The notes under the pieces are model-generated. The model had not been told where the DNA came from, did no database searches, and worked only from the letters and a program-made list of their open reading frames with translations. Made by a program: the position numbers and the translations under genes. From VAZQ01 sp036502925 (lineage in GTDB: Bacteria; Pseudomonadota; Alphaproteobacteria; Rhizobiales; Xanthobacteraceae), in contig DASXXS010000301.1 in NCBI GenBank assembly GCA_036502925.1, forward strand, positions 1 to 13,410: a stretch of 13,410 bases of DNA, in the 5' to 3' direction. This document shows, in pieces, positions 1 through 6,783 of this stretch (positions are counted from its first letter, which is position 1; the number at the start of each line of letters is the position of its first letter).

Positions 1-180
1 CGGCCGATTGGGAGCCGGATAGGACTGTGGCGGATAGGACTGCGGCGGATAGGGTTGCACGGGCGGAGGCGGATAATATTGCGCCAGCGCCGGTCCGCCC
101 GAAACCCCAAGATCGATCATGAGACCGATCACAAGCCCAACCAGCAGGACACAAATCACAGAGATTACGCGCAAGAACAT
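1..180 (-). CDS. Secreted Pro/Tyr-rich protein, 3' end outside the window
   Basis: Sixty codons are visible from an ATG at 178-180, preceded by a strong ribosome site (GAGGAGGGGG, ending 2 bases before the ATG). The first ~32 residues are a hydrophobic signal peptide or anchor (MFLRVISVICVLLVGLV at the start) ending in PALAQ, a plausible signal peptidase I site. The exported part begins YYPPPPVQPYPPQSYPPQS, a flexible Pro/Tyr/Gln stretch built from a 15-base tandem repeat. The reading frame stays open to base 1, so the gene continues outside the window. Linkers of this kind often precede an envelope enzyme domain, for example an L,D-transpeptidase, but no such domain is visible here. Confident as a coding start and as an exported protein; function unknown. 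Confidence 0.75.
   Translation of the reverse strand, partial: MFLRVISVICVLLVGLVIGLMIDLGVSGGPALAQYYPPPPVQPYPPQSYPPQSYPAPNRP
17..61. repeat. 15-bp tandem repeat, 3 units, inside the first gene
   Basis: Three 15-base units start at 17, 32 and 47 (GGATAGGACTGTGGC, the same with C for T at one position, and a diverged third unit). On the minus strand they encode repeats of the YPPQS type. The 15-base period keeps frame, so copy-number change would lengthen or shorten the linker without breaking the protein. Confidence 0.7.
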
Positions 181-351
181 TCCCCCTCCTCGCGACGATC
201 GCAATGTACCGCGCCTCTATAGGCAAATCACCCAGGATCAAGGCACATTCAAGACCATGGTGGAAAAAAATCACTAACAGCTTGATAACGCGGGGTGATC
301 GAGTTCCACCGGCCGGCTCCGGCCGATCGCGAGGCCCAGCGCGCGAGACCG

Positions 352-417
352 ACTTGTCCCGGCCATTAGCGCGTTTACGCGCGTCTTCGACGCGCTATGA
401 GCCGGGACCGTTCCAGA
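352..417. repeat. Palindromic repeat (GTCCCGGC family) with a 37-bp unit nested in its loop
   Basis: The outer arms are ACTTGTCCCGGCC at 352-364 and GAGCCGGGACCGTTCCAGA at 399-417. The same outer sequence occurs without interruption, in the opposite orientation, at 9375-9408. Between the arms lies a 37-bp unit (363-399) with three mutually complementary segments: GCGCGT at 369-374, ACGCGCGTC at 377-385 and GACGCGC at 389-395. The element starts about 33 bases beyond the stop codon of the minus-strand TIGR02444-type gene. It could act as a transcript-end hairpin, although no U-tract is seen. Confidence 0.8.
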
Positions 418-450
418 CTCCGAGCCGTCCGGCCTTCTCTCTCATGAGCG

Positions 451-993
451 TCATCCCGAACGGAGCTTCGACTTCGCCAACGCTTCGAGCACGGTGTTGA
501 CGGCGGGCGCGGGAAAGGCGGCACGGCAAATCTTCTCGTAAGCGGCCACATTGGAGCGCGCGGCTTCCGCAGCCGAGGACGCTGTTTCTCCGAGCGGCGA
601 AACGCGAGCGAGGTCGTACATCGCTTCCTGCTGCAATCTTTCAGCTTCAAGCTCCACCGCCTTGATCCTGGTGCGGAATGCTTCCGCGGTCCCGGCGGCG
701 ACCAGCCCGGGAGGCGATTTCAGCGCCCGCCTGACGGCCCGCAACGGAATGACCGTCAGATCGCGCCAGGGGCCGATTCGCTCTTCGAGCTGCGCGATCT
801 CCGCGGCCGAGAGCCGGCGTCCAAGAGCGCCGTGCCAGAGCAGGAACAACAGCAGGTTGACGTCGGCGCCGGCCTCCTCCTGCAGCCTGATGCAGGCCTC
901 CGCCACCCCCGGCAAGCGATAGAATTGCAGCGAGAAGCGCCAGAACGGCGAGCCTGCGGAAGATGTCTGGGTCTCACTCATGGTGTCTTGCAT
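451..993 (-). CDS. TIGR02444-family (DUF2390-like) protein
   Basis: A 180-residue soluble protein with no signal peptide. The N-terminal pattern FWRFSLQFYRLPGVAEACIR, followed by LQEEAGADVNLLLFLLWHG (about residues 18-55), is the hallmark of the TIGR02444 family, whose function is not established. The C-terminal half is helical and Ala/Glu-rich (coiled-coil-like around residues 105-160). Length is close to family norms. The ATG at 991-993 has no clear ribosome site; an in-frame ATG at 979-981 is an alternative start and would remove four residues. The gene lies 15 bases after the stop of the upstream oxidoreductase gene on the same strand, so co-transcription and translational coupling are likely, which would explain the weak start signal. 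Family assignment is confident; no reaction can be assigned. Confidence 0.88.
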   Translation of the reverse strand: MQDTMSETQTSSAGSPFWRFSLQFYRLPGVAEACIRLQEEAGADVNLLLFLLWHGALGRRLSAAEIAQLEERIGPWRDLTVIPLRAVRRALKSPPGLVAAGTAEAFRTRIKAVELEAERLQQEAMYDLARVSPLGETASSAAEAARSNVAAYEKICRAAFPAPAVNTVLEALAKSKLRSG

Positions 994-1008
994 GGTGTTC
1001 GGGCATGG

Positions 1009-2088
1009 TCATGAACGCGCCGTCAGGGCCGCGATGCCGAGCGATCCGGCAAGCTGGTCGAGCTGCTGGATCAGCGCCGCCGACAGCGGCACGCCGTTGC
1101 GTCGCCGATCCGCCCGGCGCGCCTGGCGGCCTTGTCCCGGAATGCGGATTTCATCGACGCCGGGAAGCCGCGCCGAGGCGCCGAGATCGCGCATGTGGCG
1201 GTCCACTTCCGCCCCGAATTGATCGAGCGGCAGAAACCGGGCGACGTCGAGTGCGATCACGAATTGCCCGGTATTGGTCTCGCTCACCTGCTCCGTATTG
1301 ACGTCCTTGATGTCGCGCCCGAACGCGGCCCTGTTCAAGGGACCGGCCAGGAGGCCCAGCACCAGCGCCAGCCCGCTGCCTTTATAGCCGCCGACCGGAA
1401 CGAACATTCCCTCCGCGAGCCGGCGGCCATCGGTGATCGGCTTGCCATCGGCGCGGCTGATGACCCAGCCTTCCGGCATCGGCTTGCCCTCGAGCGCGTA
1501 GGAGCGGATCGATCCATTGGAGGCGACCGAGGTCGCGATGTCGAGCACGACCGGGGCTTGCGCGCCGGACGGGATGGCGACCGCGAGCGGATTGGTTCCC
1601 AATAGCGGCTCGGCCCCGCCCCAGGGCGCCATGAAATTGGAGCCGGAAACCGCGCTGTAGATTCCGACCATGCCGTGCGCGAGCGGAATGGCCGCATAGG
1701 TCGAGGCCGCGCCGGCGTGATTGGAGCGGCGGGCGCCGACCCAGGCCAGTCCCGTCTCGCGCGCGATCTCGACCGCCGTGTTGGCCACGTAGGTCATCAC
1801 CAGATGGCCCATGCCGTTGTCGCCGTCGACCACCGCGGTGGCGGGGCCGCGCTCGATGATCCGGATGTCGGGACGCGCATTGATGTGCCCGCGCTTGAGC
1901 GCGCGCACATATCCGGGCAGCCGGAAGATGCCGTGCGCGTCCGACCCCGACAGGTCGGCGTCGAGCATGGCGCCGGCGGTGACGGCCGCGTCGGCCGCCG
2001 GCAGCCCGCAGGCGTCAAACGCGTCGGTCATGAAGGATTGGATCGTAGCCGCGGACACGCGGGAGAGGGATTCGGCACTGCTGGGCAC
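1009..2088 (-). CDS. Ldh family (malate/lactate/ureidoglycolate-type) NAD(P)-dependent oxidoreductase
   Basis: About 359 residues of the Ldh2 family (YiaK/ComC/AllD-like enzymes), which oxidise 2-hydroxy acids or reduce 2-keto acids or imines with NAD(P)H; cytoplasmic. Family marks, numbered from the chosen start: VSAATIQSF near 11-19; SDAHGIFRLPGY (about 49-60) with the conserved His; GARRSNHAG (about 119-127) with the second His; LLGTNPLAVAIPSG (about 162-175); VLDIATS (about 181-187); and GGYKGSGLALVLGLLAG (about 233-249). The usual ARGK motif after IATS reads SNGS here. The GTG at 2086-2088 is chosen because the family begins a few residues before VSA; it has only a weak purine-rich site upstream. 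A TTG at 2113-2115 would add nine residues and has no ribosome site. The substrate is not readable from sequence. The 317-base repeat region upstream separates it from the M24 gene, so membership of that operon is unproven. Confidence 0.9.
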   Translation of the reverse strand: MPSSAESLSRVSAATIQSFMTDAFDACGLPAADAAVTAGAMLDADLSGSDAHGIFRLPGYVRALKRGHINARPDIRIIERGPATAVVDGDNGMGHLVMTYVANTAVEIARETGLAWVGARRSNHAGAASTYAAIPLAHGMVGIYSAVSGSNFMAPWGGAEPLLGTNPLAVAIPSGAQAPVVLDIATSVASNGSIRSYALEGKPMPEGWVISRADGKPITDGRRLAEGMFVPVGGYKGSGLALVLGLLAGPLNRAAFGRDIKDVNTEQVSETNTGQFVIALDVARFLPLDQFGAEVDRHMRDLGASARLPGVDEIRIPGQGRQARRADRRRNGVPLSAALIQQLDQLAGSLGIAALTARS

Positions 2089-2115
2089 GTCAAAGTTTCT
2101 TTCAGGTTGATGCAA

Positions 2116-2432
2116 CTGCGGCGGCCCGAATCGGTTTGCGCACGAAGCGTTGTTGTAAGGGGCGAAGTGCTTCTCACACCTTCTCCCCTGCGGGGAGAAG
2201 GTGGGAAGAGGGGGCTCCGGCGGTGCGATACGGAATCATGTCGGGAATCTACCCGGTCCGTACCACATCGTAACCCCCTCACCCCACCCTCTCCCCACGC
2301 GAAATCGGGTCTACCCGATTTCGCCACCAAAGAGTGCGCAAGTCGAGCAAGCTCGACTTGCGATGGCGAGGGAGTGAAACGCCGAGCGTCCCTCACGTTC
2401 TCTGCTCCTGAAAACTTAGTCCACATCACGGA
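2116..2432. other. Gene-free stretch filled by a composite palindromic repeat
   Basis: This 317-base gap between the M24 stop and the Ldh-type start holds no convincing gene. About 200 of its bases (2170-2380) are palindromic repeat. The rest, 2381-2432 and 2116-2170, shows no clear promoter. Short open frames here are translations of repeat sequence. Confidence 0.7.
2170..2380. repeat. Composite palindromic repeat, copy 1
   Basis: In order: a perfect 11-bp hairpin, ACCTTCTCCCC (2178-2188), TGC, then GGGGAGAAGGT (2192-2202); an outer pairing of GAGGGGG just after it with CCCCCTC near 2274-2282; then CCCTCTCCCC leading into two more perfect hairpins. These are CGAAATCGGG/CCCGATTTCG (2300-2309 with 2314-2323) and GCAAGTCGAGC/GCTCGACTTGC (2338-2348 with 2351-2361). 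A second composite of the same plan lies at 13010-13195, with a different insert in the same place. Confidence 0.75.
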
Positions 2433-3737
2433 TCAACATCTAGCGACGGCGATCTCGAGCGGGAACTTGTCCACGCATTCGTGGCCGTCGCGGGTGATGA
2501 TGAAGGTGTGGCCGAGGAAGATACCGAACAGCCCGTCCGCCGTGATCGGATTGGGCTCGGCCATGATCACCATGCCGGGTTTCAACACCGTCTCGAACGC
2601 TTCCGCCGAGACGTGCTCGGCGCTGATATGCGGCTTGTCGGTGACCAGGTCGATGCCGTGGCATTGCGTGGGCCGTGACTGGACCCCGCTCTCGCGGAAG
2701 AACTTGCTGGCGAGCCGCATGTCCTCCATCGGCTTGCCGGGCTGCATCTCGGCGATGATGCGCCGGTAGCCGGGCAGCGTGATGTCGTCCCAGAACTTGC
2801 GCACCATGGCGGTCGGCTCGCCCAGGCAGATCGGCGAGCCGATCTGCGCCGTATAGCCGCGATAGCCCGCCGCCAGCTCCATGTTGACGATGTCGCCCTT
2901 GGCCAGCACGCGGCCGGAGGGACGCGGATTGCCGAACACCATGGCCGGATCGGCCATCGGGGTCGACCCGATGATGAGAAAATCGATGTCGCCGCCGCCC
3001 TCCAGGATGGCGGCGCCGGCCGCCGCGCGCAGCTCGTATTCCTTCACGCCCGGCCGCGCGCGCGCGACCATCGCCGTCATGGCGTTCTGGCAGAGCACGC
3101 CGGCCTTGCGCACGCAGTCGAGCTCCTTGGCGCTGTGGATCGAGACGAGCTCGTGAAGAAATCCCTTGGTGAACACCAGCTCGGCGTCGGGGAGATTGTC
3201 GCGCAGCACATTGTACTGATTGACCGGCAGGTAATCGCCGTGGCGGGGGTCGATCTCCATCAGGCCGATGCGGCAGCGTTCGAGCTTGAGCTCGCGAATG
3301 CGCTCGACCATCACGTCGGCATAGCGGCCGCTGCGGCTGTGACGGACGTCCCTGACCGCGACCGCGACCTGCCGGCGCACCGCTTCGGCATGCGTTCCGC
3401 CCATGGAATAGATCATGGTCGGCTCGCCTTCGAGCGGAACCAGCACATAGGACGCGAGCGCATGCCATTCCCAATGACCGGTCAGCCACAGCATGCCGCC
3501 GCCGAAGCTCCAGTGACTGGGACCGCCGGGCACGATGAGGCAATCAAGCTTGTGCTCGGCCATCTTGCCGCGCAACGCCGCATAGCGCCTGGCATATTCG
3601 GCCGCCGAGAACTGCTCGTAGACGGCATCGCGGTAATAGGGCGTATCCCGCATATTGGCGAACGGAAGCTGCTGGTCCAAGCGCGTGCGGACCTGCGGCC
3701 AAGGCTGCGGACCGATGCGGGGGGGCTGGATATTCAT
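2433..3737 (-). CDS. M24 (creatinase/aminopeptidase P fold) protein with degenerate metal site
   Basis: 434 residues. An N-terminal creatinase-N domain (about 43-190) is followed by the pita-bread catalytic domain (about 205-425). Canonical M24 peptidases bind two metals with Asp, Asp, His, Glu, Glu. Here the aligned positions are Glu287 (NMELAAGYRGY), Gln298 (YTAQIGSP), His360 (QCHGIDL), Glu394 (MAEPNP) and Gly409 (FLGHTF). The upstream catalytic His (usually LHY or similar before the GD motif) is replaced by FGNP around 268-271. So only His360 and Glu394 survive. Family members with non-peptidase chemistry are known (creatinase, which is metal-free, and the lyase DddP), so an amidinohydrolase-, lyase- or hydrolase-like role is possible. 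The ATG at 3735-3737 has AAGGAG 6 bases upstream, overlapping the binding-protein stop codon 9 bases away: tight coupling to the ABC transporter. An ordinary Xaa-Pro peptidase label would be misleading. Confidence 0.9.
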   Translation of the reverse strand: MNIQPPRIGPQPWPQVRTRLDQQLPFANMRDTPYYRDAVYEQFSAAEYARRYAALRGKMAEHKLDCLIVPGGPSHWSFGGGMLWLTGHWEWHALASYVLVPLEGEPTMIYSMGGTHAEAVRRQVAVAVRDVRHSRSGRYADVMVERIRELKLERCRIGLMEIDPRHGDYLPVNQYNVLRDNLPDAELVFTKGFLHELVSIHSAKELDCVRKAGVLCQNAMTAMVARARPGVKEYELRAAAGAAILEGGGDIDFLIIGSTPMADPAMVFGNPRPSGRVLAKGDIVNMELAAGYRGYTAQIGSPICLGEPTAMVRKFWDDITLPGYRRIIAEMQPGKPMEDMRLASKFFRESGVQSRPTQCHGIDLVTDKPHISAEHVSAEAFETVLKPGMVIMAEPNPITADGLFGIFLGHTFIITRDGHECVDKFPLEIAVARC

Positions 3738-3746
3738 GTCGCTCCT

Positions 3747-4793
3747 TCAATCCTTGCAATTGCCGATCGTGACCCGGCCGCCGGCCGCATCGACCGCCTC
3801 CTTGGCGAGCGACATGTCGACCACCTGCTCGAAGCTCGGCTTCTTGGCGGCTTCGATGTCGCCGGCGGCCACATCCATATTGACGGTGAATTCGGTGCGC
3901 TTGGGATCGAAGCCTTCGTTGACGCCCCAGACGCAATTTTTGGTCAGGCTGTTCCAGGCGAATTCGACCGCATCCTGCGGCTTCTGGGTCGCCTTCACCA
4001 TGATCGGCACCACCTTGTCCTTCTCGCGATAGATCAGCCGGTTGGTCTCGATCATGGCGGCGAGCGTGTCGCGGATGAGCGCGCGGTCGCGCGCCACCCA
4101 GTCGGTCGATCCGCCATAGGCGTTGAACATGTAGAGCGGCAGCAGATCGGCGATCGCGACCAGAGCGTGGATGCCGGGCTTCTGCTTCATCGCCAGGTAG
4201 ATGTCTTCCGGATGCAGCGCGACGGCGTCGAGCTGGCCGGCAACGAGGCCGGGCAGCCGGCCGGCCGTGCCCTGGGAGATGAATTGGGCGTCCGCCACGT
4301 CGAGGCCGGCGCTGCGCAGCACCTCGCGGCCCATGCGCCAATTGAAGCTGCCGACGCCGCCGCCGGCCGCGCTCAGGCGCTTGCCCTTGAGGTCGGCCGC
4401 GGTCTTGATGTTCTCGCCGACCGCATAGACCTGCGGCGGCCGCGGCGCCAGGCCCCAGAGCTGCTTCGCCTTCATGCCGCGGCCGATCGCGACATCGTTG
4501 ACATTGGAGAGCGCAGTGCCTTGCGCCACCGCGGCGGTGGCGGCCGGCGATTCGCCGCCGTCGAACTGGATGATATTGGCGTCGATGCAATGCTTGGCGA
4601 AGATGCCGAGCTCCTTGGCCACATAGGGCGTGGTGTGCACCACATTGGGCGGCGAGACCGAGACGCCGACATTGATCTTGCGCAACGGCCCCTGGCATTC
4701 GGCGGCCGACGCCGCGCTCGCGTCATAGTCAAGCGCACCAGCGGCGATCAGCGGCAGCGCGAGCATCCAACTGCGACCACATCCTTCAGCCAT
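3747..4793 (-). CDS. ABC transporter substrate-binding protein (NMT1/TauA/SsuA-like)
   Basis: 348 residues, periplasmic. The signal peptide covers residues 1-31 (hydrophobic core MLALPLIAAGAL, cleavage near SAASAAEC). The mature part has the pattern of NMT1/THI5-like binding proteins: KINVGVSVSP, then TPYVAKELGIFAKHCIDAN (about 55-73), FDGGESPAATAAVAQGTA (about 77-94), DLKGKRLSAAGGGVGSFNWR (about 134-153) and AGRLPGLVAGQLDAVALHPE (about 177-196). This family binds sulfonates, thiamine precursors, aromatic acids and other small ligands; the ligand cannot be named from sequence. The ATG at 4791-4793 is chosen because GGAGGAG lies 7 bases upstream and the signal peptide follows. The frame stays open further upstream, but only through a palindromic repeat. 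It lies 148 bases after the permease stop and 9 bases before the M24 gene. Confidence 0.92.
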   Translation of the reverse strand: MAEGCGRSWMLALPLIAAGALDYDASAASAAECQGPLRKINVGVSVSPPNVVHTTPYVAKELGIFAKHCIDANIIQFDGGESPAATAAVAQGTALSNVNDVAIGRGMKAKQLWGLAPRPPQVYAVGENIKTAADLKGKRLSAAGGGVGSFNWRMGREVLRSAGLDVADAQFISQGTAGRLPGLVAGQLDAVALHPEDIYLAMKQKPGIHALVAIADLLPLYMFNAYGGSTDWVARDRALIRDTLAAMIETNRLIYREKDKVVPIMVKATQKPQDAVEFAWNSLTKNCVWGVNEGFDPKRTEFTVNMDVAAGDIEAAKKPSFEQVVDMSLAKEAVDAAGGRVTIGNCKD

Positions 4794-4843
4794 GACCAAT
4801 CTCCTCCGGCCGGCAACGCTGCTTGTTAGACATTTTTCGTTTG

Positions 4844-4926
4844 TCATGGCCGGACTTGTTCCGGCCATCTCGATGGATTGCACAGTGCTTTCCTTGTCGA
4901 GATCGCCGGGACAAGCCCGGCGATGA
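4844..4926. repeat. Head-to-head pair of 30-bp palindromic units (BIME-like)
   Basis: Unit 1 is 4844-4873 and unit 2, in the opposite orientation, is 4897-4926, with 23 bases between. Each folds as a 9-bp stem with a 5-base loop (ATGGCCGGA/TTCCGGCCAT in unit 1; ATCGCCGGG/CCCGGCGAT in unit 2). Read in the same direction the units differ at four positions, which form two compensated base pairs (G-C to C-G and A-T to G-C). The pair lies inside the ABC transporter operon, between the permease stop and the binding-protein start. It is like the REP/BIME pairs seen in other bacterial operons. Confidence 0.85.
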
Positions 4927-4941
4927 CATTCAAGACGGGCT

Positions 4942-5814
4942 TCAGTCATTTTGCGAGCTCGCGGTCCACGGCGCCACATAGGTTTCGCAAAGCCGCAGCA
5001 GCGCCGTCAAGCTCACGCCCAACAGGCCGAGCGTCATGATCGGCACGAACATCTTGTCGACCTGATAGGTGCTCGCCGTCCGCACGATCAGATAGCCGAT
5101 GCCGGAGATCGCCGTGTAGAGATCGGCCAGCACCATGCCGATCAGGCCGCGCCCGACCGCGAGCCGCAATCCGGTGACGATGAACGGCAAGGCGGCCGGC
5201 AGCACGATGTTCGCCCACAGCTGACGCTCCGAGCAGCGGAAGGCGCGCCCGACCTCGATGAGCTTGGGGTCGACGTTCTTCACGCCCTGGTGGGTATTGA
5301 TCACCATCGGAAAGAAGGCGAACAGGAACAGCACGATGACCTTGGCGGTCATCTCGAAGCCGGCCCACAGCACGATGAGCGGAACCAGCGCGACCGATGG
5401 AATCGAATAGAGGAAGGTGATGTAGACGCCCAGCGCCACATCAAGGAACCAGAAGCGCGCGAGCAGCAATCCGATCGCGATGCCGAGCACCACGGCGAAC
5501 GCCATTCCGATGGCGAGCACGACCAGGCTCGGCCACAGATAGGTCCACAATTCGCCGCTGCCGACCATGGTGACGGCGGCGAGCACGATCTTGCTGGGCG
5601 TGGTGAACAGGACCGGATCGACGCGGGCGCCGAGCACCTGCCAGATCGACAGCACGATCGCGAGCGAGGCCAGGCGAATGCCGATGATCTGCCATTGCCG
5701 CCGCCAGCGGCGAGCCGCCGCGGCCTGCTCGGCCCGCGCCTGGTCGCCGGTCAGATTCGCGCTTGCCGCCGGCGCCGGCAGCGCGTCGCCCGCGGCATGC
5801 CCGATCGTGCTCAC
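4942..5814 (-). CDS. ABC transporter permease (SsuC/TauC-like, BPD family)
   Basis: 290 residues, inner membrane. About six hydrophobic segments: 48-60, 94-118, 130-150, 159-172, 201-220 and 255-273. The cytoplasmic EAA loop that contacts the ATPase is at about 187-210 (EVGRAFRCSERQLWANIVLP), followed by ALPFIVTGLRLAVGRG, typical of SsuC/TauC-type permeases. The N-terminal 40 residues are an Ala/Arg-rich cytoplasmic tail. The start is the GTG at 5812-5814, which overlaps the ATPase stop codon (GTGA), so translation is coupled. The frame is open far upstream without a stop, but that part overlaps the ATPase gene and is not protein-like. It is one half of the transporter formed with the neighbouring ATPase and binding protein. 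Confidence 0.92.
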   Translation of the reverse strand: MSTIGHAAGDALPAPAASANLTGDQARAEQAAAARRWRRQWQIIGIRLASLAIVLSIWQVLGARVDPVLFTTPSKIVLAAVTMVGSGELWTYLWPSLVVLAIGMAFAVVLGIAIGLLLARFWFLDVALGVYITFLYSIPSVALVPLIVLWAGFEMTAKVIVLFLFAFFPMVINTHQGVKNVDPKLIEVGRAFRCSERQLWANIVLPAALPFIVTGLRLAVGRGLIGMVLADLYTAISGIGYLIVRTASTYQVDKMFVPIMTLGLLGVSLTALLRLCETYVAPWTASSQND

Positions 5815-6665
5815 GCGACCTCCCTGCCCCCGCCCTTGCCTCCCCCGCTTGCGGAGGAGGGAGCGGAGGCGGTGCGCGGCCGCGCCGAATGCAGCTGGCG
5901 CCAGATGTGGACGCGCAATTCGGCAAAGCGCGGGTCGCCGCGCACGTGATCGGCATCGCGCGGCCAGCCGAACGGCAGATCGAGCACCTCCTTGATGCGG
6001 CCCGGACGCGCGCTCATCACGGCGACCCGGTCCCCGAGCACGATCGCCTCGTCGATGGAATGGGTAATGAACACCATGGTCTTGCGCTCCTCCGGCCGCT
6101 CCATCAGCGCCAGCAGCTCCTCTTGCAGGACCTCGCGGGTTTGCGCGTCGAGCGCGGCGAACGGCTCGTCCATCAGCAGGATCGCGGGATTCATCGCCAG
6201 CGCCCGCACCAGCCCGACGCGCTGCTGCATGCCGCCCGAGAGCTGGTAGGGATAGTGCCGCTCGAAGCCCACAAGGCCGACCAGCTCCAGATAGTGATCG
6301 ACCGCCTGCTTGATGCGGGAGCGCGGCACGCCGGCCATCGCGAGGCCGAAGGCCGCGTTGTCGTAGACCGTCTTCCACGGCAGCAGGCCGAAATGCTGGA
6401 ACACCATGGCGACCCCCTCCGGCGGGGCGCCCATGACCGGCTTGCCCTGCACCAGGATCTCGCCGTCCGAGAGATCGGTGAGGCCGGCGATGCAGCGCAA
6501 CAGGGTGGTCTTGCCGCAGCCGCTGGGGCCGACCACGCACATGATCTCGTTGCGGCGCACCTCGAGCGACAATTGATGAAAGGCAACGACGGCACCGTCG
6601 AGGAAGAGCTTGCTGGCTCCGTTCGCCACAATGGCGGGCGCAGCTGCCGTGGCGGCCGAAGCCAT
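5811..6665 (-). CDS. ABC transporter ATP-binding protein (SsuB/TauB-like)
   Basis: 284 residues, cytoplasmic; it powers import through the adjacent permease. Walker A GPSGCGKTT (46-54), Q-loop FQHFGLLPW (Gln90), signature LSGGMQQRV (142-150), Walker B ILLMDEPFAALD (162-173) and H-loop His202 (ITHSIDEA) are all intact. PFGWPRD and DPRFAELRVHIW are family-typical C-terminal pieces. The last ~24 residues (from about 261) are Ser/Ala/Gly-rich and come from a palindromic repeat in the DNA (5839-5860). The ATG at 6663-6665 has GGGGAA about 4 bases upstream; alternatives at 6677 and 6737 have no ribosome site. The stop overlaps the permease start by 4 bases. It is first in the transporter operon; no clear promoter was recognised upstream. 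Confidence 0.93.
   Translation of the reverse strand: MASAATAAAPAIVANGASKLFLDGAVVAFHQLSLEVRRNEIMCVVGPSGCGKTTLLRCIAGLTDLSDGEILVQGKPVMGAPPEGVAMVFQHFGLLPWKTVYDNAAFGLAMAGVPRSRIKQAVDHYLELVGLVGFERHYPYQLSGGMQQRVGLVRALAMNPAILLMDEPFAALDAQTREVLQEELLALMERPEERKTMVFITHSIDEAIVLGDRVAVMSARPGRIKEVLDLPFGWPRDADHVRGDPRFAELRVHIWRQLHSARPRTASAPSSASGGGKGGGREVA
5839..5860. repeat. Palindrome inside the 3' end of the ATPase gene
   Basis: CCTCCCCCGC (5839-5848) and GCGGAGGAGG (5851-5860) form a 10-bp stem with one mismatch. It resembles the CTCCCCGC-type intergenic repeats at 2178-2202 and 13017-13045. Its translation gives the low-complexity SSASGGGKGGG tail of the ATPase. Confidence 0.6.
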
Positions 6666-6745
6666 GCGTTTCCCCATGCGGAACGTGTTGTTGTCGCGCG
6701 TGGAGCCGAGTGTCCGGGAAAAGCCGCCGAAACGCAATGCGGCAA

Positions 6746-6774
6746 ACCGGTCCCGGCTTTAAGCCGGGACCGGT
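6746..6774. repeat. Perfect 14-bp inverted repeat of the GTCCCGGC family
   Basis: ACCGGTCCCGGCTT (6746-6759), a single T, then AAGCCGGGACCGGT (6761-6774). The core GGTCCCGGCT...AGCCGGGACC is shared with the repeats at 352-417 and 9375-9408. It lies upstream of the ABC ATPase gene. Confidence 0.75.
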
Positions 6775-6783
6775 GTGAGTAGC

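Noticed and set aside
204..500. 98-codon plus-strand frame near the left end
   Set aside because: It crosses a palindromic repeat and the 3' end of the opposite-strand gene, has no ribosome site, and shows no protein-like pattern.
2178..2202. Rho-independent terminator
   Set aside because: A perfect hairpin, but no U-tract on either strand; its sequence belongs to a dispersed repeat family. The same holds for 6746-6774 and 9375-9408.
3135..4829. 564-codon open frame on the plus strand opposite the M24 and binding-protein genes
   Set aside because: It is antisense to two genes with clear family motifs and its translation is His/Asp/Arg-rich without domains; long antisense frames are expected at this GC content.
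4794..4979. Upstream extension of the binding-protein gene (adds 62 residues)
   Set aside because: The extension is a translation of the 4844-4926 palindromic pair (giving MAGTSPAMT) and overlaps the permease end; a strong ribosome site and signal peptide mark 4793 as the start.
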